From Prolixibacteraceae bacterium (GTDB lineage Bacteria > Bacteroidota > Bacteroidia > Bacteroidales > Prolixibacteraceae), in the NCBI GenBank assembly GCA_019856515.1, contig CP082230.1:3410001-3474000 (forward strand): DNA of 64,000 bases, in the 5' to 3' direction. The notes beneath the pieces were generated by a model. That model worked only from the letters and a program-made list of their open reading frames with translations, ran no database searches and had not been told where the DNA came from. This document shows positions 8,199-18,687 of the stretch, piece by piece. Both the position numbers and the translations under genes were made by a program. The first letter of the stretch is position 1, and each line of letters begins with the position of its first letter.

Positions 8199-10766
8199 AT
8201 GAGAAGAACTGCTATTTGTTTTTATCTCCTAATCTGTTTATGCTTAACATCCTTTGCAGCACTTGCAGATGGAATCATAACTGGTAAAGTTGTGGATGCA
8301 ACGACCGGAGAAGAGCTAATCGGATCAACAGTGATGTTGAAAGGAACAACACGAGGCACTGCCACTAAATTTGATGGTACTTTTGAATTGAAATCACCAG
8401 CTGGGAAACAGACATTGGTGTTTAGCTATGTCGGTTATGCTGATTTAGAGAAAACGATAACTGTCACGAACGGTTCAACTGTTGATTTAGGTCAAGTTGG
8501 ACTAGATGATAATGCTATTGGTATTGCCGAGGTGAGTGTTTTGGCTTCTGTTGCAGTAAATCGTGAGACCCCTGTTGCGATCTCTACGATTAAACCAGAG
8601 ATCATTCAAGAAAAGTTGGGATCACAAGAGTTTCCTGAAATTCTTCGTTCTACACCATCTGTATATGTAACACGTCAAGGTGGTGGATATGGTGATTCTC
8701 GTATTAACCTACGTGGTTTTGACTCTAGAAATATTGCTGTTCTGATTAATGGTGTACCTATTAATGGAATGGAGAATGGTAAAGTATATTGGAGTAACTG
8801 GGCTGGATTGAGTGATGTAACTCGTTCAATGCAGGTGCAACGTGGACTTGGAGCTGCTAAGGTTGCTGTACCTTCTGTTGGTGGAACGATCAATATTTTG
8901 ACCAATACAACAGACTCGAAGCGTGGAGGTAGTGCATATTACGGAACAGGTAATGATGGTCGTCAAAAAGAGGCGATTACTCTTTCTACAGGTATGACAG
9001 AAGATGGATGGGCAGCATCTGTTAACTTTGCACACAACTCAGGTAAAGGTTGGGTTAATGCTACTGATTATGATTCATGGTCATATTTTGCAAATGTATC
9101 AAAACGTATTAATGACTACCATAGTTTATCATTAACTGTTTTTGGTGCACCACAGACACATGGACAGCGTTACCAAAGAATGAAAATCAGTGAGTATCAG
9201 ACTATCGCAAGAGATGATTACCGTTACAACCCAGATTGGGGATGGAAGAATGGCGAGAAATATAATTCATCTCAAAACTATTACCATAAACCACAGGCGA
9301 TCTTGAATCACTTCTGGACATTGAACCCTTCTACTTCTATATCAACTGCCCTTTATGGTTCAGTAGGTAGAGGTGGTGGACGTCGTACTGCAGGAGATAA
9401 TAGAAACGCGTGGGGTTATAAGAGTACAGACTATCGTGTAGAGGGGCAAATTGACTATGACAAAATAGTAGATGAGAATATTGCTGCAAAAGATCAAGGT
9501 TCTCAGGCATACTTTGTTAACAGTGTGAACAATCATGAATGGGTTGGTATTTTATCGAATCTAACTCATGAGATTGATGATCGTCTGAAATTGACTGGTG
9601 GTTATGACTTACGTTGGTATAAAGGAATGCATTATAAAGAGGTGGATGACCTTTTAGGAGGATCTTTTGCTATTGATGATGGTGATGTGAATAATCCCAA
9701 CAGATCAGTATGGGAGAATGATACTGTGAGTTATTATAATGAAGGTAAAATCCTTTGGGAAGGTGGTTTTGCACAGTTAGAGTATTCTAATGATATCATT
9801 TCGGCATTTGTTTCAGGATCATTCTCAGCGAAACAGTATAAGAGAATTGATTACTTTAAGTATAAGCCAGGTAACCAAGAGACGGATTGGAATAACTTCT
9901 TTGGTTTTAGTATTAAAGGAGGAGCAAACTATAATATTACAGAGAAGCATAATGTGTTTGTTAATGCAGGATATTTTGAGCGTCAGCCTGACTTTAATGC
10001 GGTATATACAGATAACTCGAACAATTTTAATGAACAAGCAGCTCCAGAAAGGGTGACTAGTTTTGAAATTGGGTATGGATTTACTACGCCAACATTCCAA
10101 GCGAATCTTAATGGATACTACACTTTATGGTTAGATAAAACCATGAATAGTACGGTATATGATCAGGGTGGAAACAGATATACTGCAACACTTTTAGGTC
10201 TTGATGCACTTCATATGGGTCTTGAGTTAGATATGCGATTTACTCCTACAAGAGAATTAACGATTACAGGACAAGCTTCTATTGGTGATTGGAAATGGCA
10301 AAACAATGTGACAGATGTGCAGTTGTTTGATGAGAATCAGAATCCATACGGAGAAACTTTAGATGTTTATATTAAAGACGTACACGTTGGAGATGCTGCT
10401 CAAACTACTATTAGTGCGGGAATTGACTACGAAGTATTGAAAGATGTTAAGATTGGTGCGGACTATAGTTATTATGCAAAGAACTTTGCACAATTCTATT
10501 TAACAAGTAGAAAGACAGCTGAACCAGATGGAGCAAGTAATCCAGATTCATGGCAACTGCCTAACTACGGGTTAGTTGATTTAAACATAAGATGGGATTT
10601 CAAGCTTGGAGGATTAAGTTCAACCCTTTATGGAAAAGCAAATAATATATTGAATACGGAGTATGTTTCAGATGCTTTAGATGGAACGAATCACACTTGG
10701 CAAGAAGCTGACGTATATTATGGAATGGGTACTACATGGTCAATGGGATTTAGAGTACGTTTCTAA
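8199..10766 (+). CDS. TonB-dependent outer-membrane receptor
   Basis: An 855-residue receptor. There is a signal peptide (residues 1-24, ending ALADG). A carboxypeptidase-D-regulatory-like domain follows at about 25-105 (ITGKVVDATTGEELIGSTV ... FSYVGY). The plug domain at about 120-235 has the INLRGFDSRNIAVLINGVPI and GGTINILT motifs. The rest is a 22-strand-type barrel ending in aromatic FRVRF. It has no SusC-specific features and no SusD neighbour, so the substrate is open (siderophore, cofactor or glycan). The next gene, 41 bases downstream, encodes a lipoprotein that is probably its partner. Confidence 0.9.
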   Translation: MRRTAICFYLLICLCLTSFAALADGIITGKVVDATTGEELIGSTVMLKGTTRGTATKFDGTFELKSPAGKQTLVFSYVGYADLEKTITVTNGSTVDLGQVGLDDNAIGIAEVSVLASVAVNRETPVAISTIKPEIIQEKLGSQEFPEILRSTPSVYVTRQGGGYGDSRINLRGFDSRNIAVLINGVPINGMENGKVYWSNWAGLSDVTRSMQVQRGLGAAKVAVPSVGGTINILTNTTDSKRGGSAYYGTGNDGRQKEAITLSTGMTEDGWAASVNFAHNSGKGWVNATDYDSWSYFANVSKRINDYHSLSLTVFGAPQTHGQRYQRMKISEYQTIARDDYRYNPDWGWKNGEKYNSSQNYYHKPQAILNHFWTLNPSTSISTALYGSVGRGGGRRTAGDNRNAWGYKSTDYRVEGQIDYDKIVDENIAAKDQGSQAYFVNSVNNHEWVGILSNLTHEIDDRLKLTGGYDLRWYKGMHYKEVDDLLGGSFAIDDGDVNNPNRSVWENDTVSYYNEGKILWEGGFAQLEYSNDIISAFVSGSFSAKQYKRIDYFKYKPGNQETDWNNFFGFSIKGGANYNITEKHNVFVNAGYFERQPDFNAVYTDNSNNFNEQAAPERVTSFEIGYGFTTPTFQANLNGYYTLWLDKTMNSTVYDQGGNRYTATLLGLDALHMGLELDMRFTPTRELTITGQASIGDWKWQNNVTDVQLFDENQNPYGETLDVYIKDVHVGDAAQTTISAGIDYEVLKDVKIGADYSYYAKNFAQFYLTSRKTAEPDGASNPDSWQLPNYGLVDLNIRWDFKLGGLSSTLYGKANNILNTEYVSDALDGTNHTWQEADVYYGMGTTWSMGFRVRF

Positions 10767-10807
10767 ATATTTGCATGTAATTGTTAACCAGTAAATTAGA
10801 AGATACA

Positions 10808-12133
10808 ATGAAAAAATATATATATTATTTAGTCCTAGGTGCTGTTACGCTTACGGCATGTGACCCGATGTCAGATATAAATGATGAGGTTAGTAAGGAT
10901 ATATCAGCAATGAAAAAACTTCAAGCAGAGCAGGCTTCACAAACTAAGTTAGATGCTACTGCTGAAGAGTTCATGATGTCAAGTAGTGATATTGGTATTT
11001 TGAACACATTAATTACAGGTGAGGAAAAGGATAAGAAGAAAGATGAAGAGCATGCAAAAAATAAGGAGTATATTCTGTCTCAGCTAAATTCTACTGATTT
11101 CACTCAAGAGGAGTTAGATGAGATGTTTGTGTCATTTAATATGGCAGCAGCTAAAAATGCATTTCCTGTTAGCACGAAGGATAAATACCTAAGTGAGGGG
11201 CTTCGAGTTATTTTAACGAAGAACTATAATGCAACAAGTGGACAACTTGTTAAAGTGAAATATAATGTGAATAACCCTTTATCTCTAAAAGAGGCTAAAG
11301 ATACTTATACAGCAACAGATGCTGATTATAAGTCAGCAGGAGAGCGATTTGATAACTTTAGTAGGGAATCAAACATTGTGAAATTCTTAACGGCTAAATA
11401 TGATGTTACCACTTTTGACAGAGGTGATTATGTGAAATTGACATACAAATATTATGATGGTAAGTCACATTCATATACAGCAGTACCGATGGTTTTTGAT
11501 GGAGAAGCTTTTATTATTCCAACAAAATTAGAGAGTAGTGAATATACCGCGATGGGGCTTAAATATCCTAACTTCTCTAGTGACGCTCAGGCAGATGAAT
11601 ATGTTTCGAAATATTATACATATAATAATATCTTCGCTAAAGAAGGAGCTGTATTAAACAAGATTGTTACTGTTCGGAAGAAAGTTGAAGGTTCGTACAA
11701 GAGTCTAAGTTATTTAGTAAGAATGGTATATAAGAGTGGTTCTTACCAGATATTAGGTGATAATGAAGAACAAGGTAAGCATTATGTATATATCGCTGAA
11801 GTTGGATTAGCATACAAATATAAATGGATCTCAATTCCTCCTTTTGTAGCAGAAAAAGTAGAGGGAGATGTAACTCCAGACAAAAAGTATACTTTCACTC
11901 ATGAAGATTATGAGATGGTTGGCAATGGTAGATACAACAACTTTGATATGGAGCCAACTCATACATGGGCGCAAGAAAGTGATGAGAAGGTTTTCATAAA
12001 GATGTTAGAGAAAGTTCTTCGTATTCGTTTTGCGACAGTAGAATCTGGAACTGTTATCGAAGTCACTTATGAGAGATATACTAAGGATACAAATGCAGTA
12101 ACATCAAAGATACTAATAAGTCTGAACCTATAA
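10808..12133 (+). CDS. Lipoprotein of unknown function, receptor partner
   Basis: About 441 residues. I start it at ATG 10808 (MKKYIYYLVLGAVTLTAC) rather than nine codons upstream, because this gives a canonical lipoprotein signal with lipobox LTAC. The mature protein begins DPMSDINDEV, has a helical, lysine- and glutamate-rich stretch up to about residue 130, then mixed beta-rich sequence. I recognise no domain. It directly follows the TonB receptor gene and ends at a terminator, so the two form a transcription unit. A surface-exposed, ligand-binding partner of the receptor is a reasonable inference. Confidence 0.7.
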   Translation: MKKYIYYLVLGAVTLTACDPMSDINDEVSKDISAMKKLQAEQASQTKLDATAEEFMMSSSDIGILNTLITGEEKDKKKDEEHAKNKEYILSQLNSTDFTQEELDEMFVSFNMAAAKNAFPVSTKDKYLSEGLRVILTKNYNATSGQLVKVKYNVNNPLSLKEAKDTYTATDADYKSAGERFDNFSRESNIVKFLTAKYDVTTFDRGDYVKLTYKYYDGKSHSYTAVPMVFDGEAFIIPTKLESSEYTAMGLKYPNFSSDAQADEYVSKYYTYNNIFAKEGAVLNKIVTVRKKVEGSYKSLSYLVRMVYKSGSYQILGDNEEQGKHYVYIAEVGLAYKYKWISIPPFVAEKVEGDVTPDKKYTFTHEDYEMVGNGRYNNFDMEPTHTWAQESDEKVFIKMLEKVLRIRFATVESGTVIEVTYERYTKDTNAVTSKILISLNL

Positions 12134-12187
12134 TTCTTAAGTTGTTGAGAGTTACGTGATTCATAATTATTAATGTCATAATTAAAG

Positions 12188-12222
12188 AGGGCTATTCCTA
12201 TTTGTATAGGGATAGCCTTTTG
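12188..12222 (+). terminator. Terminator of the TonB receptor unit
   Basis: GGGCTATTCCTAT pairs with ATAGGGATAGCC (one G.T pair) around a TTGT loop and is followed by TTTTG. It lies about 55 bases after the lipoprotein stop. Confidence 0.75.
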
Positions 12223-12244
12223 TATTTGTGATTAAATTAAAATG

Positions 12245-12252
12245 TATCTTTG
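12245..12252 (+). promoter_or_regulatory. -7 box upstream of the patatin gene
   Basis: TATCTTTG matches TAnnTTTG and lies 17 bases before the ATG at 12269. TTG triplets occur upstream at near-suitable distances. Confidence 0.5.
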
Positions 12253-12268
12253 ATAAAACGATAAAATA

Positions 12269-13105
12269 ATGGGAAAAGAGATTGTTTTAGTTTTAGGTGG
12301 AGGTGGAGCTAAAGGGTTAGCCCATATTGGAGCTATTAGAGCACTAGAGGAGAATGGTTTTGTCATAAAAGAGGTGGTTGGAACCTCAATTGGAGCTTTG
12401 GTTGGTGGTGTTTATTGTGCGGGTGGATTGGATGCGATGGAGAAGAAAATGGTTTCTATGAAGCGTACTGATTATCTTAAGCTCGTGGATGTAACCATTG
12501 GAAAGGAAGGCTGGGTTAAAGGGGAAAAGATATTTGGTATCATGAAGAGTGAGGTAACTAAGGATCAAGATATTTCTTCTTTATCTATTCCATTTACAGC
12601 CGTTGCTACTGATTTGATAACACATGAAGCAGTAGCGCTTTCCAACGGAAGTTTGTATGAAGCCATACGTGCTTCGATTTCGATACCTGATTTTTTCGTT
12701 CCTGTTTATCGTGAAGGGATGAAGTTGGTGGATGGGGGTCTTCTTTCTCCTCTTCCTCTTGAGTTCGTAATAAATAAACATCTTCCTGTTGTTGCTGTTA
12801 ATTTAAGTGGTAAACCTACTAGAGCAGATTCAAGTCAAGATGATGGTGGTAAGAAGGTCTCGATTATCTCTAAGTTACATCTTCCTTCGTTGAAGATCGC
12901 AAGTTTGGATATTTTAACCTCTTCCTTGGAGTTGATGTTAATGAAGATTTGTGAGCAATCAATTCAATTTAATCAACCGAAACAGGTTGTCTCTATTCCT
13001 TGGGATAGCTGTCAGTTTCATGAGTTCTATAAAGCAAAAGAGCAGATAGAATTAGGGTACCATCTGACTTTAGATAGCTTGGACAACCATATTACTGATA
13101 ATTGA
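12269..13105 (+). CDS. Patatin-like phospholipase
   Basis: A 278-residue RssA/YchK-type serine hydrolase. The oxyanion loop GGGGAKGLAHIG is at residues 8-19, the nucleophile elbow GTSIG follows with Ser near residue 40, and the catalytic Asp lies in VDGGLLSPLP near residue 157. Together these give the Ser-Asp dyad of patatins. There is no signal peptide, so it is probably cytoplasmic or membrane-associated and acts on phospholipid or lysophospholipid. It is followed by a Crp-like regulator on the same strand. Confidence 0.93.
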   Translation: MGKEIVLVLGGGGAKGLAHIGAIRALEENGFVIKEVVGTSIGALVGGVYCAGGLDAMEKKMVSMKRTDYLKLVDVTIGKEGWVKGEKIFGIMKSEVTKDQDISSLSIPFTAVATDLITHEAVALSNGSLYEAIRASISIPDFFVPVYREGMKLVDGGLLSPLPLEFVINKHLPVVAVNLSGKPTRADSSQDDGGKKVSIISKLHLPSLKIASLDILTSSLELMLMKICEQSIQFNQPKQVVSIPWDSCQFHEFYKAKEQIELGYHLTLDSLDNHITDN

Positions 13106-13188
13106 ATGGATCTTTTAGACGTGTTTGTAGGGTTGGATTTTTTTATATTTGATGGGTATTTATGAATCAAATGATTATATAACACTTT

Positions 13189-13809
13189 ATGGCTTATAGT
13201 AGACTTGACAATATGGTTGATGAGGTATTCGATCGCCTTGAGAGAGAGGTGGAGATGACTGTTTCTGATAGAGACGAAGTAAAAAAGCATGCTTTTATCC
13301 ACAACTTTAATCCTACTTATAATATTGAAGATCGAAAGATATTACCTCAAGGACTTATTTACATTATCAGTGGGACGATTCGTAGCTTTTATTACGATGA
13401 TAATGGGGATATAAACACTGGAATCTTCTTCACTGCTAATGATTGCTTTTTGTTTAGTAAGGATATTCCTCAAGGTCACTTTATTCATGGAATCGATTTT
13501 GAGGTAATGGAACCTGCACAGTGTTTAATTATACCAGGCCAAACTATTTCGAAATTAAGACATGAATCCATTGTATACGCTAATCTTTGTTACTTATTAA
13601 CAGTGGTTAATTTGTCAAAGTTCTTTATTGAGGAGCGTACCTATCGACCATTAAAACCGTATGAGAAATATAAGCGTTTTGTGAAAGAGCATCCTGAGTT
13701 AATTGATCGAATATCACAACGGGCAATTGCTTCATACCTGGGAGTTACACCTGTTTCTCTGAGTCGCTTAAAACGTCGCTATTTGGACGATTTCGATGGG
13801 ATTGATTAG
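13189..13809 (+). CDS. Crp/Fnr-family transcriptional regulator (1)
   Basis: A 206-residue regulator with an N-terminal cyclic-nucleotide-binding-like beta fold (ILPQGLIYIISGTIRSFYYDDNG). The C-terminal part has the Bacteroidota pattern RPLKPYEKYKRF, then a helix-turn-helix with QRAIASYLGVTPVSLSRLKRRYL. No cAMP-binding arginine motif is obvious. Its stop codon is nested with that of the convergent efflux outer-membrane gene (13806-13809). It resembles the second Crp-like gene at 24231-24827, which precedes the other pump, suggesting duplicated regulators serving the efflux island. Confidence 0.88.
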   Translation: MAYSRLDNMVDEVFDRLEREVEMTVSDRDEVKKHAFIHNFNPTYNIEDRKILPQGLIYIISGTIRSFYYDDNGDINTGIFFTANDCFLFSKDIPQGHFIHGIDFEVMEPAQCLIIPGQTISKLRHESIVYANLCYLLTVVNLSKFFIEERTYRPLKPYEKYKRFVKEHPELIDRISQRAIASYLGVTPVSLSRLKRRYLDDFDGID

Positions 13810-15185
13810 TTCCAGTTACCTCCTAAAGCCTTGTAAAGTGTGATATAAGATTCCAAGAGTTGACTCTTAAGACGTAGAACATTTAATTGATAATTAAGAT
13901 AGGTGTTTTCGGTGTTCAGTAATGTATCATAATCATCAAGTCCAGCATTGTATCTGTCCATAGCCATAAGATAAACTTCATGTGCTTTCTCCATTTGTAT
14001 GGTGTTGTTTTCAAATTGAATTTTTAAAAGATCTATATTGCTAAGTGCATCTTGTACTTCTGTAAATGCCGTTTCAACAGTCCATTGGTAATTTAATTTT
14101 GCTTCATTGGTTTCTTCTTGGGCTAACTTTACCTTTAACTTGTTGGATTTAAAATTAAATATTGGTCCGAATAGATCAAGTGTACCACCACCTATTAATG
14201 GACTTCCATTGTTAAATGATATTAAGTCTCCGCTTGCTACTCCTAATAAGCCTGTAAGGTTGAAGCTAGGAAGTCGCATGGCTTGGTATACCCCAATGTT
14301 GGCATTAGAAGCAATCACCATCTGTTCGGCTTGACGTATATCTGGTCTTCTCGCTAAAAGTAATGATGGAATACCCACTTGAACTTCTTGTGTATGAAGA
14401 GGAGATAGGGAGATGTTTGTATAGTAACTTGAATCTTGAATTCCACTTAGAAGAGTTAGTTGATTTAGGATAAGCTTCTGCTGTTGAAGGTAGTTAAATA
14501 CTAAATTCTCTGCATCTTTGACCTGTATTTCTGCTCTTTTAATATCAAATATTGTAATTAGACCATGGTCATATTTTTGCAGCATATTTTGATATTGTGT
14601 GTTACGAGAAATGGCTGTCTTTTTCGCTACATCAATACAATCCTTATAGTATCCTAGTTGGATATAGTTGGTCGATATTAGTGCTGCGAAGTTAAGTTGT
14701 AACGCTTGTTTATTGAATATTGTTCCTTGATAGTTAGCTTCCGCTATTTCATCAAGTCTTCTATATTTACCCCATAAATCTACCTCCCAATTTACCGTCG
14801 CACTTGCTGATCCTGATATCTTTGCAGAGGAGGCTGAAGGTTGTCCTTTAGAGTTTCCGAAGCTTAGTTCACTCTGATACCCAAAGGTAGGTAAACTTTG
14901 ATTTCGTACTAACTGTTTATTTAGACTGCTTTGCGCTACTTTGCTCCAGGCTTGTTGAATCAACTTATTACTTTCAAGTCCCTCAGAGATAAGAGAGCAT
15001 AGAGTACTGTCTTGGAAGAAAACACCTATTCCTTCCACTCCTCCTATACTATCTAATTCGTTTAGTTCCGCAAAGCCTTCTGGAATAATGGACTCAGGAC
15101 GTTCGTAATTGGGGCCGACTGTTTTACAGCTAGGAGTCTGTCGGACTTAAACTAATGAACTAAAATAAATTATTATCTTAGGAGT

Positions 15186-16553
15186 ATGAGATGTTTTAAG
15201 AGTGCAGATAGAACCCAAGGCTTACTTATGCCACCGTCTATTAATGATTGGCTCCCAGAGAACCATCAGGCTAGATTCATTGTAGATATTGTAGAAGAAC
15301 TTGATTTAAGATCCGTTTATAGACAATACCGAGGGTCTGGTACTATGGCCTATGATCCAAGGCTCATTTTATCACTCATACTTTATGGTTACTCTACAGG
15401 TGTATTTAGTTCAAGAAAGATAGAGGCGGCGACTTATGACTCAGTAGCATTTCGATTTATTTCAGGCAATCATCATCCTGATCATGATACTATTGCAAAT
15501 TTCAGGAAAAGATTCCTGCCAGAGATTAAAGGTTGGTTTAAACAGGTTTTATTGATAGGAAAAGAGTTAGGGTTATTAAATCTTGGCAACATCTATATAG
15601 ATGGAACTAAAGTTCAAGCTAACGCATCAAAACACAAAGCGATGAGTTATGAATATATGAAACGATTAGAGGAAAAACTTGAAACAGAAATAGACTCACT
15701 TTTAGAGTTAGCCAATCAAACAGACAATAAAGAAACTGATACAGACCTTGATATTCCTAAAGAAATAAGACGCAGGGAAACTAGACTTGTAAAGATAAGA
15801 GAAGCAAAATCGGTTGTGGAAGATCGTGCCAAGGAACGTTATTCAAAAGAGAAGAAGACGTATGATGCTAAAATACAGAAGCGCAACGATCATATAGATA
15901 AGACGGGAAAGAATCCAAGAGGCAGAGAGCCCAAAGCACCTAACCCATCCCCTAATGAATCTGATCAATACAATTTCACTGATCCAGAATCACGAATAAT
16001 GAAGACCAAAGATGGTTTCAATCAATGTTTTAATGGTCAAGCTGCTGTAAATGATGACATGATAATCTTAGGTGCTTATAGTAATGCCCATGCAAATGAC
16101 AAACGAGAGTTCATACCAACCATAAATACAATACCTACTGAGTTAGGAGAGATATCCATTGCTGTTGCTGACACAGGCTACTTTAGTGAAGACAATATTA
16201 CAGAATGTCAAGACAAAGAAATAATCCCACTGATTTCTACTGCTCGTCAAAAGCATAATAGTTATTTAGACAAAAAGCTCAATGAGAATAGTTCATCTAA
16301 TGATAATCAGGAACAGGAACAGGAACAGGAACAAACACCTATCGACAAGATGAATCAACTCTTAAATTCTCCCAAATACAATGAAATATACCGTAAAAGG
16401 AAACAGACTGTAGAACCCGTTTTCGGCATAATAAAAAAGGTTCTTGGTTTTAGACAATTTTCATTAAGAGGAGAAACAGAAACAGACTGCGAATGGTCAT
16501 TGGTGTGTCTTGGATATAACTTAAAGAGGTTATTTAAGATGAAAATAGCCTAA
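15186..16553 (+). CDS. IS1182-family transposase
   Basis: A 455-residue DDE transposase. The N-terminal domain (DUF772-like) includes DPRLILSLILYGYSTG and HHPDHDTIANFRKRF. Candidate catalytic residues are Asp in YIDGTKVQANAS (near 140), Asp in AVADTGYFSEDNI (near 330) and Glu in KRKQTVEPVFGIIKK (near 420). A charged coiled-coil insert spans about 155-275. A Gln-Glu low-complexity run near residue 375 is encoded by four tandem CAGGAA units (16308-16331). The frame is open throughout. Confidence 0.95.
   Translation: MRCFKSADRTQGLLMPPSINDWLPENHQARFIVDIVEELDLRSVYRQYRGSGTMAYDPRLILSLILYGYSTGVFSSRKIEAATYDSVAFRFISGNHHPDHDTIANFRKRFLPEIKGWFKQVLLIGKELGLLNLGNIYIDGTKVQANASKHKAMSYEYMKRLEEKLETEIDSLLELANQTDNKETDTDLDIPKEIRRRETRLVKIREAKSVVEDRAKERYSKEKKTYDAKIQKRNDHIDKTGKNPRGREPKAPNPSPNESDQYNFTDPESRIMKTKDGFNQCFNGQAAVNDDMIILGAYSNAHANDKREFIPTINTIPTELGEISIAVADTGYFSEDNITECQDKEIIPLISTARQKHNSYLDKKLNENSSSNDNQEQEQEQEQTPIDKMNQLLNSPKYNEIYRKRKQTVEPVFGIIKKVLGFRQFSLRGETETDCEWSLVCLGYNLKRLFKMKIA
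16308..16331 (+). repeat. In-frame CAGGAA microsatellite
   Basis: Four exact 6-bp units CAGGAA within the IS1182 transposase encode alternating Gln-Glu. It lies in a linker between catalytic segments, so length changes would keep the frame. Confidence 0.85.
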
Positions 16554-16758
16554 TATGACTACATATGGCGTTTAAATATACTTCATTAGAACTAAATTTA
16601 GGAGCATTATAAGCTTCTTAGACCGAATAACTGCCAAATATCAGAACTTAAATCAGGTTATAGATCAGAATCGGAAATCACTCGATATCCCATTGCTTAA
16701 GTCCGACAGACTCCTAGTAACGAAGAATATAGCTTGTATGATAAGCAATAAAAATATT

Positions 16759-18687
16759 TTATTCATGGTGAGATTCTTTTTTGATTAGATAAAGAAGGTA
16801 TGATATCTCATATCTAGCATCCTTTTTTGTATCATGGAATTCATCTTTAATGAACTGGATGAATGATTCTGTCTCTTTATTGTGTGACTCTTTCCCTAAA
16901 TTCTTTACAACTCCTTTAAACTTGCTTCGCATCATTTTATATTGCTCTTTGCTAAGGAATGAACAGCAATCTTTCATTTGACAAACGATATTGTATAGTG
17001 TAAATAACTGCTTTGCAAGTTGGTTGTTCTTTTCTCGTGATTCTGGGATTTGTGAAATACTTTTTGTTCTAGCTATCGTTTTAAAGAGCTGTTCAATATC
17101 ACTGAACTTTCTTTTTGTAAACCGTATCATATCGTAACGAGATGCACGTAAAACACTTTTCTTTATTCCTTTAGTGGATTCTGGAAAGACAGTATTGAGT
17201 ACTAGTACTACAGTAAACATGGATAGTATTACGGTGACACATGTGTTCAGGAAATTGTCGAGATTGTAATCCATTTTATTTGTAAATGGAACTAATATAA
17301 TAAGATTAATAGCGACCTCTGTTGCAAAGATATTGTACTTTTTCTTCCCTTTTAACCATATCCAAGTGATCCAGAATGGTAGTTGAACGACAATGTATAT
17401 TAAAAAGGTGTTTATTAGAGGAAATACAATAAACATATAGAAATAGCTAATAAGTATTCCTGTGATCACAGCAGGTAATAAGACTAATATTAGTCTTTTG
17501 GGATCTGGATACCTCGCATTCATTAATGTTGAGATTACTGCTACAACAATATATGTGCTTCCATCTGGGATCTTAAAATAATAGAAAATAAGAGCTGTGA
17601 TCGTCATTGTAACTAATGGACGTAATGCACGCTTTAATGCCAGTGAATGCACTGTATGATAAAAACGTTTTATCCACCTTTTCTTGAGACTAAGAATCTT
17701 TGAACTGAGTGAATTTGATGCAATATGAAGTAGCTCTATATAGGTATCTACCACATTAATGATATCGTTTTGGACTGTCTTCGGAAGTCTCTTTTCGAAA
17801 CTATCATGAAGGATCTCTGTTCTAAAAAGTTTCGCAATCTTTAGTTTCTCATTGAGAGATGTTTTGCCATAGATGCCTGTTAAAGTCTTAGCATAGTCGT
17901 TTTGAAACTCGTTTTGACTAATTCCATGGTATGAAAGAGAATAAGAGAGTTTCAAAAGATAGCACTGCAATTTACCTAGGTGATATATAAAATATCTGTT
18001 TTCATTGATTGCATCAAAATTTAAAAAATGATTTGCTTTGATCTCTATTTCATAACCTTGAATTTTGGTTGTAAGTTCAGTGAAGAAGAGATCTAGATCT
18101 TTGGCTTTTTGTTTGCCTATAAGTTGTTTTTCAATGCTATTGATCCACTTTGTATATTCGTTTTTCATCATATGATGAATAGGATTTGGAAAGAATAAAT
18201 TTCCAAAAACATAGAGTAGGATGATAGCGAGTGAAATTTGAAGTATCCTATTTATTGTTTCATAAATAATTGATGATGATAAGGGCCTTTCTAGAGTATG
18301 CCAAGCCAATATCATAATTGTTAAGTTGGCAACTTGGTATGCATAATAGTTGTCTCCATGATCTAATTCGCCTAGAAGTGTTGTTACAAAGATCCATAAT
18401 CCAAATCCAAATAATGCGAGTTCCATCACTTGTGCAAAGTTTGGATAGATGATGAGAAAACCTAATCCCCCCATAACTGTACCCAGGAGTCGCAATCGCA
18501 TCTTTTGGTGAAGGGCACCTGATGAAGCTTGTGTCAGGACAATGATTGTTGCAATGCCACTATTGGCAGAACCAATGTCTAACCGCATACAAATCCATTC
18601 TAACAAAATGAGAGCTGGAAGTATCATCATTAGTCTAGAAGTAAACTTGTATGCTTCGTGATCTCTCGATAGAAAATTATTTGTCAT
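16759..18687 (-). CDS. FUSC/ArAE-family efflux transporter
   Basis: About 642 residues. It has two membrane bundles of roughly six segments (about 15-190 and 355-500), each followed by a long soluble region, as in AaeB/YdhK proteins (aromatic acid exporter or fusaric acid resistance). I start it at ATG 18687 (MTNNFLSRDHEAYKF), which overlaps the HlyD stop by 11 bases, rather than six codons earlier. It forms the inner-membrane component of a pump with DUF1656 and HlyD partners on one transcript. Its outer-membrane partner gene overlaps its 3' end and is broken by an IS. Confidence 0.88.
   Translation of the reverse strand: MTNNFLSRDHEAYKFTSRLMMILPALILLEWICMRLDIGSANSGIATIIVLTQASSGALHQKMRLRLLGTVMGGLGFLIIYPNFAQVMELALFGFGLWIFVTTLLGELDHGDNYYAYQVANLTIMILAWHTLERPLSSSIIYETINRILQISLAIILLYVFGNLFFPNPIHHMMKNEYTKWINSIEKQLIGKQKAKDLDLFFTELTTKIQGYEIEIKANHFLNFDAINENRYFIYHLGKLQCYLLKLSYSLSYHGISQNEFQNDYAKTLTGIYGKTSLNEKLKIAKLFRTEILHDSFEKRLPKTVQNDIINVVDTYIELLHIASNSLSSKILSLKKRWIKRFYHTVHSLALKRALRPLVTMTITALIFYYFKIPDGSTYIVVAVISTLMNARYPDPKRLILVLLPAVITGILISYFYMFIVFPLINTFLIYIVVQLPFWITWIWLKGKKKYNIFATEVAINLIILVPFTNKMDYNLDNFLNTCVTVILSMFTVVLVLNTVFPESTKGIKKSVLRASRYDMIRFTKRKFSDIEQLFKTIARTKSISQIPESREKNNQLAKQLFTLYNIVCQMKDCCSFLSKEQYKMMRSKFKGVVKNLGKESHNKETESFIQFIKDEFHDTKKDARYEISYLLYLIKKESHHE

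Larger units (their letters stand above)
15134..16713 (+). mobile_element. IS1182-family insertion sequence
   Basis: A complete 1580-bp element. The 17-bp terminal inverted repeats are GAGTCTGTCGGACTTAA (15134-15150) and its complement (16697-16713). They are flanked by the 4-bp duplication CTAG (15130-15133 and 16714-16717). It carries one intact transposase on the plus strand, opposite to the gene it disrupts. A single copy in this window. Confidence 0.93.
13806..16766 (-). pseudogene. Efflux outer-membrane lipoprotein, split by IS1182
   Basis: A NodT/TolC-type outer-membrane factor interrupted by an IS after its signal sequence. The 5' piece starts at ATG 16766 and encodes MNKIFLLLIIQAIFFVTS. 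The 3' piece continues with CKTVGPNYERPES and runs to the stop at 13806. Removing the 1580-bp element and one CTAG duplicate restores one open frame of 459 codons (458 residues). The junction is then a perfect lipobox VTSC, and the length is normal for the family. The start overlaps the end of the FUSC gene by 8 bases. The remaining 3' ORF (from about 15038) lacks the export signal, so the product is expected to be non-functional. Confidence 0.93.
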
